A DNA stretch of 14,099 bases from CAYVUV01 sp964455095 (GTDB lineage: Bacteria > Desulfobacterota > Binatia > HRBIN30 > CADEER01). Under the pieces are notes generated by a model. It was not told the DNA's origin, made no database searches, and saw only the letters and a list, made by a program, of their open reading frames with translations. The stretch covers positions 1-14,099 of the forward strand of contig CAYVUV010000157.1 of the NCBI GenBank assembly GCA_964455095.1, given 5' to 3'. Below are positions 5,853 to 12,511 of the stretch, one piece after another. The translations under genes were made by a program, and so were the position numbers. The stretch's first letter is position 1. Every line of letters starts with the position of its first letter.

Positions 5853-6719
5853 TCACTTCTTCTTCGAGGACTTGGCCTTCGTGCGCGGGTCCAGGTCTGG
5901 CGGCAGAACGGGGTCCGGCCGAGCGAACGGCATGGGTTGTGCGGCGGCGGCTTTCGCCGAGGCAAACGCGTCGGGGGCAATGGCCGCATCGATCTGCCAG
6001 CTCGAGAACTCCACCTGATGACGCAACCCCAGCGGGTCGGCGTGGAACACCGCCCGCGCCATGCGCGGCAGCTTGTCGTCGGCGCCGATCCAGATCTGTT
6101 CGAACACCCACTTGTTGACGATGCCCACGATGTCCGTCGTCGTGCCACCGACGATGTGCGATTGCCCGATGTAGAAGGCCTGCGTCAACCCGTCCGCCAG
6201 CCCTTCGTACGGATCGGCGACGATGATGTCGCTGAACGGAAAGTAGATGGCGGCCGAGTCGTACGCCATCTTCAGCGCGGCGTCGATGGTCGGGGCCGCT
6301 TCCGAGACGGCGGCGAGATTCTCGGCCGGCGCGAAGGCGGTCATGGTCTTGCCGTCGTAGTAGAATTCGCTGGCCGGCCCGTCGCCCAGCGTCAGGACGC
6401 GCAGTTTGTCCGGACGCTGCAACGTGACCTCATCCTTCGTCGTGTACAGCAGCGGAGGTCCGAAGCGACTCGGGCTCTCGTAGCTGTTGGTCGCCGTGAA
6501 CATCATCGAGCGCGCCGCCGCCAGACGGCTGGACGCCGCCTTCAGCAGCTCGATCGCCTTTGGCTCGAGCACCGGCGCGGGCGCGCTCGTCGCCTGGGCA
6601 GGTTGCGCGGCCTTCTTCTTCGACTGCTGGGCGCTCGCGGTCCCCACCAGCAGCACACTCAACGCGAGCAGCACCGCGCCAAGGGCCGCCGGGTGTTGCA
6701 TCCCAGGTTGTTTTCGCAT
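5853..6719 (-). CDS. DUF2092-family periplasmic protein
   Basis: The 288-residue protein has a signal peptide (hydrophobic 11-26, likely cleavage after GTASA at 30), then a Lys/Ala/Pro linker (33-52). The body matches the DUF2092 pattern: LLKAASSRLAAARSMMFTATNSYE, then strands with LRVLTLGDGPASEFYYDGKTMTAFAPAENLAAV, PTIDAALKMAYD and later SHIVGGTTTDIVGI and EQIWIGADDKLPRMARAVF. The strand pattern recalls the LolA/LolB-type half-barrel that binds lipid or lipoprotein, which is inference. The C-terminus is strikingly basic (TKAKSSKKK). The start overlaps the stop of the upstream gene by one base (TGATG), which shows translational coupling, with GAGGTG eight bases before the ATG. The function is unknown; its neighbours suggest an envelope role. 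Confidence 0.85.
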   Translation of the reverse strand: MRKQPGMQHPAALGAVLLALSVLLVGTASAQQSKKKAAQPAQATSAPAPVLEPKAIELLKAASSRLAAARSMMFTATNSYESPSRFGPPLLYTTKDEVTLQRPDKLRVLTLGDGPASEFYYDGKTMTAFAPAENLAAVSEAAPTIDAALKMAYDSAAIYFPFSDIIVADPYEGLADGLTQAFYIGQSHIVGGTTTDIVGIVNKWVFEQIWIGADDKLPRMARAVFHADPLGLRHQVEFSSWQIDAAIAPDAFASAKAAAAQPMPFARPDPVLPPDLDPRTKAKSSKKK

Positions 6720-8170
6720 CACGACTTCACCTCTTCGATGCCGGGCGGCTGCCACGTCCCCTCACCGGCCGGCAGGATCGACGGCGGGGAATCTTTCGGC
6801 CAGTACAATCGCATGACCAGGTAGATCGGACCGTTCGGCGCCGGAAGCCAGTTGGCCTTCTTGGCGCCGGCCGGCGCGTTCTTCTGGATATACAGGGTAA
6901 GAGACCCGTCGCGGTTCTTGTTGAGCTGCGGCAACATGGGAGAGTTGATGAGATAGCGGTTGATCGGGTTCTCGATCAGCAGCTGCGTCTTGCCGTCGTA
7001 CATGGTCACCGACCAGAACGCGTTCACCGGAGGCAATTGGCCAGCCGGAAATGTCAGCGTGTAGTCGTGCTTGCTGCCATCCAACTTCTCCCCCGTGGCG
7101 TCGACCGTGGTCATCGGGTAGACCGCCTCTGCCGCATCGTTGCCGTAGATGCCGGCTTTGGCGAGCGTCGCGCGCTTGAGCCAGTCGCCGTTGAAGAAGG
7201 CCCCGTCGCCGGCGATCGAGCCTATCTGCCATCCGTTGACGCGCTTGCCCAGGCCGGCGACCGCCTGCTCCACTTTGCCTTCGCCCGCCTTCATGCCCAG
7301 AGCGATCTCCGCCTTGTGCGCCAGGGAGAGATCCTTGAACTCAAAGGTCTTGTCCGGGCCGATACCGATGCGGGCCAGCTTGGCGCGAATCTCCTTCTCC
7401 TCCGGCCGGGGCGGAGCGAACCGCAGCGCGAAGTCGACGTACTCGAAGAAGTTGGTCTTGACGAGATCCTTGTCGATCTTCGGAAAGCTCACCGCGGGCG
7501 GCGCCGGCGGGGGCGGTTGTTTCGCGAAGGCCGAGAGTGTTTGCGCCTTGTATCCCGCCTGGACTTTCTCGACGTTCGCCATGTCGGTGGGATTAAAGAG
7601 CTGGGTCCGGTAGATCGCGAGCGAAAACTGCGTGCTCGAGCGGAACGTGTGGTCGATGCCGGCGGGCGCCTCACCGGTCCAGTCGGGCCCGACGACCATG
7701 AAGTTGCCCGGCGCATTGCCGGTCGCGCGGCTGCCGATGTAGCCGTAGTTGAAGGTGTTGCCGTCGCAGAGCTGGACGGAGTAGTAGCGGTCGCGCTCGA
7801 CCGCGGGCACGGACAGCACAATCGGCTCCGCGCGCAGGTCCATCCACAACAACGAGTACGGCGTATCGCTGTTCGGCGTCACGACGCTCGTGTCCTTGTA
7901 CGTGAACACGCGCGGCTCGTTCACAACCTGGTTGAACGGCCCTTTGTACTGACCCGAGCTCGGGTCGACCACGTACTCGTACATGACCATGTAGTTCATC
8001 ACGAGCGGCAGGCCGTAGATGAACCCCTCCTCGGCGATGGCTTTGATCTCCGCCATGCCGGGCCGGTCGCCCGACGCCCGCTCGGCATTCGAGACGACGT
8101 CGTTCTGGGCCGCGCAACCGGCCAATACACCCAACGCGATCGCGACAAACCGGCGATACCTGGTCTTCAT
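6719..8170 (-). CDS. DUF1254/DUF1214 lipoprotein
   Basis: This 483-residue protein begins with a lipoprotein signal (MKTRYRRFVAIALGVLAGC, lipid-modified Cys19). The N-terminal DUF1254 domain (about 40-165) is marked by IYGLPLVMNY (51-60), FNQVVNEPRVF, VVTPNSDTPYSLLWMDL and RYYSVQLCDGNTFNYGYIG. The C-terminal DUF1214 domain (about 370-465) contains NAFWSVTMYDGKTQLLIENPINRYL, LTLYIQKNAP and NWLPAPNGPIYLVMRLYWP. A Pro-rich linker (KQPPPPAPPAV) joins them. The family is widespread and often annotated as exported proteins of unknown function. The start at 8170 is chosen because the signal sequence begins there and GGGAGG lies just upstream. It is the second gene of the operon, 30 bases after the preceding lipoprotein gene, and its stop overlaps the start of the next gene. 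Confidence 0.92.
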   Translation of the reverse strand: MKTRYRRFVAIALGVLAGCAAQNDVVSNAERASGDRPGMAEIKAIAEEGFIYGLPLVMNYMVMYEYVVDPSSGQYKGPFNQVVNEPRVFTYKDTSVVTPNSDTPYSLLWMDLRAEPIVLSVPAVERDRYYSVQLCDGNTFNYGYIGSRATGNAPGNFMVVGPDWTGEAPAGIDHTFRSSTQFSLAIYRTQLFNPTDMANVEKVQAGYKAQTLSAFAKQPPPPAPPAVSFPKIDKDLVKTNFFEYVDFALRFAPPRPEEKEIRAKLARIGIGPDKTFEFKDLSLAHKAEIALGMKAGEGKVEQAVAGLGKRVNGWQIGSIAGDGAFFNGDWLKRATLAKAGIYGNDAAEAVYPMTTVDATGEKLDGSKHDYTLTFPAGQLPPVNAFWSVTMYDGKTQLLIENPINRYLINSPMLPQLNKNRDGSLTLYIQKNAPAGAKKANWLPAPNGPIYLVMRLYWPKDSPPSILPAGEGTWQPPGIEEVKS

Positions 8171-8200
8171 CCGGGAACCTCCCACCCCACCCGGCTCCAC

Positions 8201-8827
8201 CTACTTCTTCTGGGGCGGGTCGACGGAGATGGCCAGCGCCTCCGTGTAGGTGATCTCGACGAGATCGCCGACGGCGACGCGATCGAGCTTCTCCGGATCG
8301 CGCGCCTTGATGGTCGTGGCTTCTCCGTCGGGCCCCTGCAACGTGACCGTCTTGGCCGTGCGGTCAATCGCCGTGATCGTGGCGGTGATCGTCGAGGTCC
8401 GCACCGCCGCCGCGCCCGGCTTCTCGCCGACCTCGGCGCGCTGCGCCGCCTCGCCGACCGCGGCACCCACGACCGCCTCGCCGGGTTTCTTCACCTCGTA
8501 AGCGAGCGATTCGTAGTAGTTCACCGTGACCTCGTCGCCCACCTTGACCTGCGGCAGGTTGCGCACTTCGTCGCCGGCGACGAACTTGAACACCGAGCCA
8601 TCGGCGCGCTGCAGGGTGACGCGACGCGTCTTCTGGTCGATCGCCTTGACCGTCGCCGTTGCCGACGCCAGCCCCTCGCTGACGGTACCGGTCACCGGGG
8701 GCGCCGCGGCAACGGGTACAGCCGGCACCGGTGCCACCTTCTCCCCCGACGACATGGCGCAACCAACGACGCCGAGAGCCATTGCCATAACGGCCAGACG
8801 CTGTGCGATGATCTTGTTCGTCTTCAT
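8201..8827 (-). CDS. Lipoprotein with two OB-like beta repeats, unknown function
   Basis: This 208-residue protein has a lipoprotein signal (MKTNKIIAQRLAVMAMALGVVGC, Cys23) and an Ala/Pro/Val-rich linker (31-50). The rest is an internal duplication. Repeat one spans residues 57-112 (ATVKAIDQKTRRVTLQRADG, then VKVGDEVTVNYYESLAYEV) and repeat two spans 148-202 (ATITAIDRTAKTVTLQGPDG, then VAVGDLVEITYTEALAISV). The shared pattern of strands with VTLQxxDG and VGDxVxxxYxEALA suggests two small beta-barrels, perhaps OB-like. I do not recognise a named family. It is the first gene of the four-gene operon. GGAG at about 8832-8835 precedes the ATG, and a promoter should lie in the stretch to its right. 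Confidence 0.82.
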   Translation of the reverse strand: MKTNKIIAQRLAVMAMALGVVGCAMSSGEKVAPVPAVPVAAAPPVTGTVSEGLASATATVKAIDQKTRRVTLQRADGSVFKFVAGDEVRNLPQVKVGDEVTVNYYESLAYEVKKPGEAVVGAAVGEAAQRAEVGEKPGAAAVRTSTITATITAIDRTAKTVTLQGPDGEATTIKARDPEKLDRVAVGDLVEITYTEALAISVDPPQKK

Positions 8828-8988
8828 GATCGCTCCATTCTGCTGAGAGGTTTTGAAAGCGGTCGTGTCGCCCGGCCGTCACGCGCCAGAGCGTTCTCCC
8901 GCTATCGCCCAGATGTCACAACCAGCCGCGACAGTCCGGAAGGTTTGCAGAAGATTCGAGGAAATCGCCCAGTGCCCCACGGCTCGGC

Positions 8989-9033
8989 GGCTTTGCCCGG
9001 CAATTGGTGCAGTCCTTCCGGCTCGTCTCCGTC
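8989..9033. repeat. Interspersed repeat unit, left outer copy
   Basis: GGCTTTGCCCGGCAATT (8989-9005) is the inverted form of the AATTGCCGGGCAAAGCC core found at 9168-9184 and 9221-9237. It continues into GGTGCAGTCCTTCCGG, shared with 4987-5020. The inverted cores at both ends bracket the two hairpin clusters between them. Confidence 0.7.
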
Positions 9034-9040
9034 GGAATTT

Positions 9041-9134
9041 CCCCCTCCTTTCCAAGGAGGGGGTTAGGGGGAGGTCGTTCTTGGATAGCGCTTCAAAAAG
9101 CTACCTCCCCTAGCCCCTCCTTGGAAAGGAGGGG
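9041..9134. repeat. Inverted pair of CCCCTCCTT hairpins
   Basis: CCCCCTCCTT-TCC-AAGGAGGGGG (9041-9063) has a perfect 10-base-pair stem, and CCCCTCCTT-GGA-AAGGAGGGG (9114-9134) a perfect 9-base-pair stem. The inner flanks are inverted too: AGGGGGTTAGGGGGAGG at the left against CCTCCCCTAGCCCCT at the right. The architecture equals the 5011-5119 unit but with a different stem sequence. It lies between two transcription units on the minus strand. Confidence 0.8.
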
Positions 9135-9147
9135 GACCGGAGTCGGG

Positions 9148-9237
9148 GAGAGGAACTTCCATTCGCGAATTGTCGGGCAAAGCCTTACCTCTCCCGGAGG
9201 GAGAGGAACTTTCTTTCGCGAATTGCCGGGCCAAGCC
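9148..9237. repeat. Direct repeat pair enclosing a CCTCTCCC hairpin
   Basis: A 37-base unit GAGAGGAACTT..TTCGCGAATTG..GGGC.AAGCC occurs at 9148-9184 and again at 9201-9237 with four differences. The hairpin CCTCTCCC-GGA-GGGAGAGG at 9188-9206 lies at the junction and matches the stems at 5011-5029 and 5101-5119. The unit contains the palindrome TTCGCGAA. Confidence 0.75.
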
Positions 9238-9267
9238 GGCTCGGCGGGCGCCTCGCCCTCCCGTTCG

Positions 9268-10029
9268 TCATTGGCCGAGATCGGAGAGCGCGTCGCGCAT
9301 CGGCGCGCTGGAGATTTTCATCATGCCGGCGAATGGGCTGTTCATTTCCTCGATCAGAAAGATCGCGCCCGACGCCGAGAGCGCGCAGATGACCAGCGCC
9401 GCGATCACCGTGCCATTGCGCGGGGCGAGCAACCCGAAGGTGGAGAAAATGAGCGCCAGCCAGCAGACCAACACAACCAGCAGGGGCACTGGCATCGAGA
9501 CGTCCTTCTGCATGAGGAGTAGCCAGCGCGTCGAGGACATCTCGCTGGCGATATCCAGCCCCTGCGACAGCAGCCAGCGCTGGCCGTCATTTCCCGGCGA
9601 GAGCGCCAGGATCTCGGCGCGCAGGTTCTCCGTCCCAATCACCGCCGCCGGAGTGTCCAGCTTCGCTTGCCGCGACGCATTGCTGGGAAAGAGCCGCTCG
9701 ATCCCAGCCGCGTACTTGCGTTTGAGCAGATCGCGAATCGCTTTCGTCTCTGGTCCGTAGTCGGCCAGCACGCGGTCGAGCGAGACCACCCGGGCCGCAT
9801 TCTGCACCAGCTCGTCGTCCATCTTGTCGAACGATCCCTTTGCCGAGGAGATCAACAGGCTGAGGACGAGAGCGGCCATCGTCGCGATCAAGCCGGTGCC
9901 GAGCTTCACGACATCGCGCGATTCCGTGCTGAGATGATGCTCGGGTAGGGCGCTGCGAATGAACAGGCCGAGCATGGCGCTGCCGAGCACACAGGCAAAC
10001 GTCAGCGCGGCGATTTGAAATTCACTCAT
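9268..10029 (-). CDS. DUF4239 (bestrophin-like domain) integral membrane protein
   Basis: The 253-residue protein has four predicted transmembrane helices: about 5-26, 43-61, 180-201 and 205-226. The family signature is clear: HHLSTESRDVVKLGTGLIATMAALVLSLLISSAKGSFD near the second helix, AARVVSLDRVLADYGPETK in the soluble loop, LSPGNDGQRWLLSQ, TRWLLLMQ, and FSTFGLLAPRNGTV followed by GAIFLIEEMNSPFAGMMKIS and SAPMRDAL. The family is named for remote similarity to bestrophin channels; its activity is not established as far as I know. The start at 10029 is well supported by GGAGGAGC with AGGAG six bases upstream. An open frame extends far upstream without family similarity and overlaps cti, so it is not used. 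The gene follows cti by 76 bases and could be in the same transcript. Confidence 0.92.
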   Translation of the reverse strand: MSEFQIAALTFACVLGSAMLGLFIRSALPEHHLSTESRDVVKLGTGLIATMAALVLSLLISSAKGSFDKMDDELVQNAARVVSLDRVLADYGPETKAIRDLLKRKYAAGIERLFPSNASRQAKLDTPAAVIGTENLRAEILALSPGNDGQRWLLSQGLDIASEMSSTRWLLLMQKDVSMPVPLLVVLVCWLALIFSTFGLLAPRNGTVIAALVICALSASGAIFLIEEMNSPFAGMMKISSAPMRDALSDLGQ

Positions 10030-10105
10030 ACGCAGCTCCTCCAGGAGTCCGTTGCGTTGGGGCCGGTCTGGTGATCGCCAGCCGTCGATGCGGGGCGGAC
10101 CAATT

Positions 10106-12484
10106 TTAGAAGTTGGCGTAGCGGCCGAGGTCGTAGAGGCCGAACTGTGTCGGCTGCCGCCGCCGGAAGTCGTCGTGCACCCAATCGATCGTCGACCAGA
10201 AGCTCGGGCTGGTGCGCCGCGCGCCCCAGCGCCCGACCAGTGTCTCGAAATCGGATGCGTTGCGCACGGCGACCAGCGCCGCGGCAAAGGCGTCGACCTC
10301 CCCGCTCTCGACGTCGAACAGGAAGTTCGGGTAGCTGCCGATGGTTCCGCGCGCCACGGTGAGCGTGTCGTCGGCGGGCACGAGGCGATCCTCCTCGCCG
10401 AACATATACGCCACGTTCGAGTGGGCCCGGTTGCGCGCCAGCGTGTACATCGCGGCGCCGCGGGCATCCGCGCCGGCACGCACGCGCAGGAACGCCACTT
10501 CGGGCAGCTGCGCCACCCACGCGCCGCGAACGTTGGTCAGCGGCTGCAGCGCGCGCTCGGCGCCGCGCTCGAGGTCGGAGGCGTCCGGTCGGTCGCAGGG
10601 CGGTGTGGCGCAGCGGTTCAACAGGTCGGGCGGACCCGAGACGGCGGGATTGCGTGCGGCAAGCATCTCGAGCAGCTCGCGCTTCGGATCGGTGGTTTGA
10701 AACGGAATCTGCGTGCCGTGCGTCTGGGCGTGGAGGCTGTTGACGAACCGGTAATCCAGCGAGCGCGTGGCGCCGACGTACCACGAGGCCCGGATGGCCT
10801 GGCGCTGATCGGGCGGCAAGAAGGCGAGGAAGAGATTCTCCGACTGCATGCGCAGGTGGTCCATGTAGAGGCGCGTTGCCGCCTGATGCGCCACGTTGCC
10901 GAAGACGTCGTAGCCGGCGACCAGGTTGTAGTAGATGCGCTCGAAGATGGGGAAATCGATCAGCCAGGCCGTCTTCGGTATGGCGCCGACGAAGCCGCGC
11001 TCGACGCTGGCGCTGTCGAAGTGGCGAAAGACGGTCAGCTGCGCGTTGGTGTTGTGGCCGTCGCCGTCCCACAGATAGTCGAGCGTTGGCCCGCGCAGCT
11101 CGGGATCGTACGCATCGTAGTACTGCTCGCGCAGCGCCAGGTAGCGGCGCTGCTCGAGGGCGTACTGGACCCAGAACTCGCCCGGCGCGAGGTGGCTCAA
11201 GTGCTCGGCCGGCAGATTGAGGAAGTCCTTCGCGTTCTCGAGATAGCTCGGAAAGATCACCGACGGGTCGTGGTCCGGATCGAGGAACGCGACGAAGAAC
11301 TGATCCTCGATCACGTCGACCGCAACCTGGCCGCGGCACACCGGCCCGCGGATGAAGGTCATGACGAAGTATTGCGCGTCGTCGAGGAGGAATTGGTAAC
11401 GCACCCGGGCGGGAATCTGCGCGAAGGTGATGAAGGGGTTGGACGAATCGTCCACGGCGTAGCTCGGCAGCGCCGTCGCGGTCCATTCCGCATCCAGGAA
11501 GAGCGCGGACAGGCGATTCATCCTCGCGTCGCTGAGCGGATAGACGATGTGCGTCTTGTGCACGATCGTGTCCTCCAGCGGCCGCAGGCGGTACCAGAAG
11601 CGCGCAACGCCGGGGTCATCGGTGGGGCGCCGCGACGCAATCTCCTCGATCGGCACCCCAGGCGGCGTCTTCGAACGCACGACGCGAAAGAACGGCCCCG
11701 CTGCCTGGGAGTCCGCCGGGGGGAGATCCTCGAAGAACAGGTGGGCGAGAAACCAATGCTCGTACAGATAGCGCGCGGTGAGCTGCTGCTTGAGGGACTC
11801 TCCGTTCAGAAAGGCCTCCCAGCGCGCCACCTGGGCCGCGGCTGCGGCGGATGGCGCCGTGACAGGGGCCGGGGCGGGTGCCCCCTGCGCCACCCACGCC
11901 GTCAGCGTCGCCAGGTCCTTGTCATCGAGCGGAGCCATGCCGTAGGGCATGCCACCGAGCGGGTGCTTGGCCGAATAGACCTGGAACTCCTGCACCGTCG
12001 GACACGACAGCTCGCGGTTGATGTCGAGCGCCACTGACTCCGGCAGCTTCTCGCCGGGCGCGAAGGGATGCGCGCGGCCGAGCTCCAGCATCTGCCACAG
12101 CAGCGTCGCGGAGCCGGGGGCATTCGGGTTGTCGCGCACCGAGAAGAATCCGCGCTGCCGCCAGGCCTCGGCGCCATGCGCATCGATGAAGAGGCGCGTC
12201 GGCGCCGCTGCGGTCAGCCGATCGGTGTCATAGACGACATCCTTGCTGGCGCCGCGCTCGATGCCCTGGTTGGACGACAGCAGCAACTGGCACGGCGCGT
12301 CGTAGCAGCCGTGGCAGACGACGCACCGGCGTTCGACGATCGAGTGGACCTTGTCGAGCGAGACCGGAGGCCCCGCCGCCGCCGGCATCGGCGGCAGCAC
12401 GGGGGCAATCGGCTTGGGGCCGGGCGCGCACGTCGAGGCGAACAGGGCCACACTGAGGAGCCACAGAGCTGGAATGCGTATCAC
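10106..12484 (-). CDS. cti: Fatty acid cis/trans isomerase (CTI)
   Basis: The 792-residue protein converts cis-unsaturated acyl chains of membrane phospholipids to trans, which rigidifies the membrane under solvent or heat stress. It acts in the periplasm. An N-terminal signal sequence (MIRIPALWLLSVALFASTC) is followed by the diagnostic cytochrome-c-type heme site CVVCH (54-58) in the family context RRCVVCHGCYDAPCQL. The remainder follows the family, including HPLGGMPYGMAPL, VDVIEDQFFVAFLDP, FRHFDSASVERGFVGAIPKTAWLIDFP, FERIYYNLVAGYDVFGNVAHQ and MQSENLFLAFLP. The length is close to known CTIs (about 760-790). Translation starts at a GTG at 12484 with GAGGG seven bases before it; the nearby ATG at 12489 is out of frame and stops at once. 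The gene begins 27 bases after the sulfatase stop, so the two likely form an operon. Confidence 0.94.
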   Translation of the reverse strand: MIRIPALWLLSVALFASTCAPGPKPIAPVLPPMPAAAGPPVSLDKVHSIVERRCVVCHGCYDAPCQLLLSSNQGIERGASKDVVYDTDRLTAAAPTRLFIDAHGAEAWRQRGFFSVRDNPNAPGSATLLWQMLELGRAHPFAPGEKLPESVALDINRELSCPTVQEFQVYSAKHPLGGMPYGMAPLDDKDLATLTAWVAQGAPAPAPVTAPSAAAAAQVARWEAFLNGESLKQQLTARYLYEHWFLAHLFFEDLPPADSQAAGPFFRVVRSKTPPGVPIEEIASRRPTDDPGVARFWYRLRPLEDTIVHKTHIVYPLSDARMNRLSALFLDAEWTATALPSYAVDDSSNPFITFAQIPARVRYQFLLDDAQYFVMTFIRGPVCRGQVAVDVIEDQFFVAFLDPDHDPSVIFPSYLENAKDFLNLPAEHLSHLAPGEFWVQYALEQRRYLALREQYYDAYDPELRGPTLDYLWDGDGHNTNAQLTVFRHFDSASVERGFVGAIPKTAWLIDFPIFERIYYNLVAGYDVFGNVAHQAATRLYMDHLRMQSENLFLAFLPPDQRQAIRASWYVGATRSLDYRFVNSLHAQTHGTQIPFQTTDPKRELLEMLAARNPAVSGPPDLLNRCATPPCDRPDASDLERGAERALQPLTNVRGAWVAQLPEVAFLRVRAGADARGAAMYTLARNRAHSNVAYMFGEEDRLVPADDTLTVARGTIGSYPNFLFDVESGEVDAFAAALVAVRNASDFETLVGRWGARRTSPSFWSTIDWVHDDFRRRQPTQFGLYDLGRYANF

Positions 12485-12511
12485 GTCATGCCCTCACTGG
12501 ATGCTGGTGGC

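Larger units (their letters stand above)
8828..9267. other. Non-coding stretch dominated by hairpin repeats
   Basis: About 440 bases without a convincing gene. The left part (8828-8985) has no recognisable element and should contain the promoter of the exported operon; I could not assign its boxes. The right part (8989-9237) is almost wholly made of interspersed repeat units listed separately. The stretch ends at the stop of the DUF4239 gene, so some hairpins could end that transcript. Confidence 0.6.

Noticed and set aside
5159..6148. Extended version of the glycine-rich protein gene beginning at 6148
   Set aside because: The extra 103 residues are Arg/Ser-rich and overlap the DUF2092 coding region. 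A proper signal peptide starts at the ATG at 5839.
6560..9067. Very long plus-strand open frame (835 codons) across the exported operon
   Set aside because: It lies antisense to four genes with clear signal peptides and domain motifs. Its translation is Arg/Gly/Leu/Val-rich low-complexity with no domain, as expected from codon bias in GC-rich DNA.
8989..9237. CRISPR-like array
   Set aside because: Repeats are few, imperfect, palindromic and unevenly spaced, with no uniform spacers and no cas genes nearby.
9268..10479. Extended version of the DUF4239 gene beginning at 10479
   Set aside because: The extension overlaps cti and has no similarity to the family. The ATG at 10029 has a strong ribosome binding site and gives the normal family N-terminus.
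10052..12037. Long plus-strand open frame (661 codons) antisense to cti
   Set aside because: cti has unmistakable family motifs on the minus strand. The plus frame shows no motif and an Arg/Val/Glu/Ala-heavy composition typical of GC-rich shadow frames.
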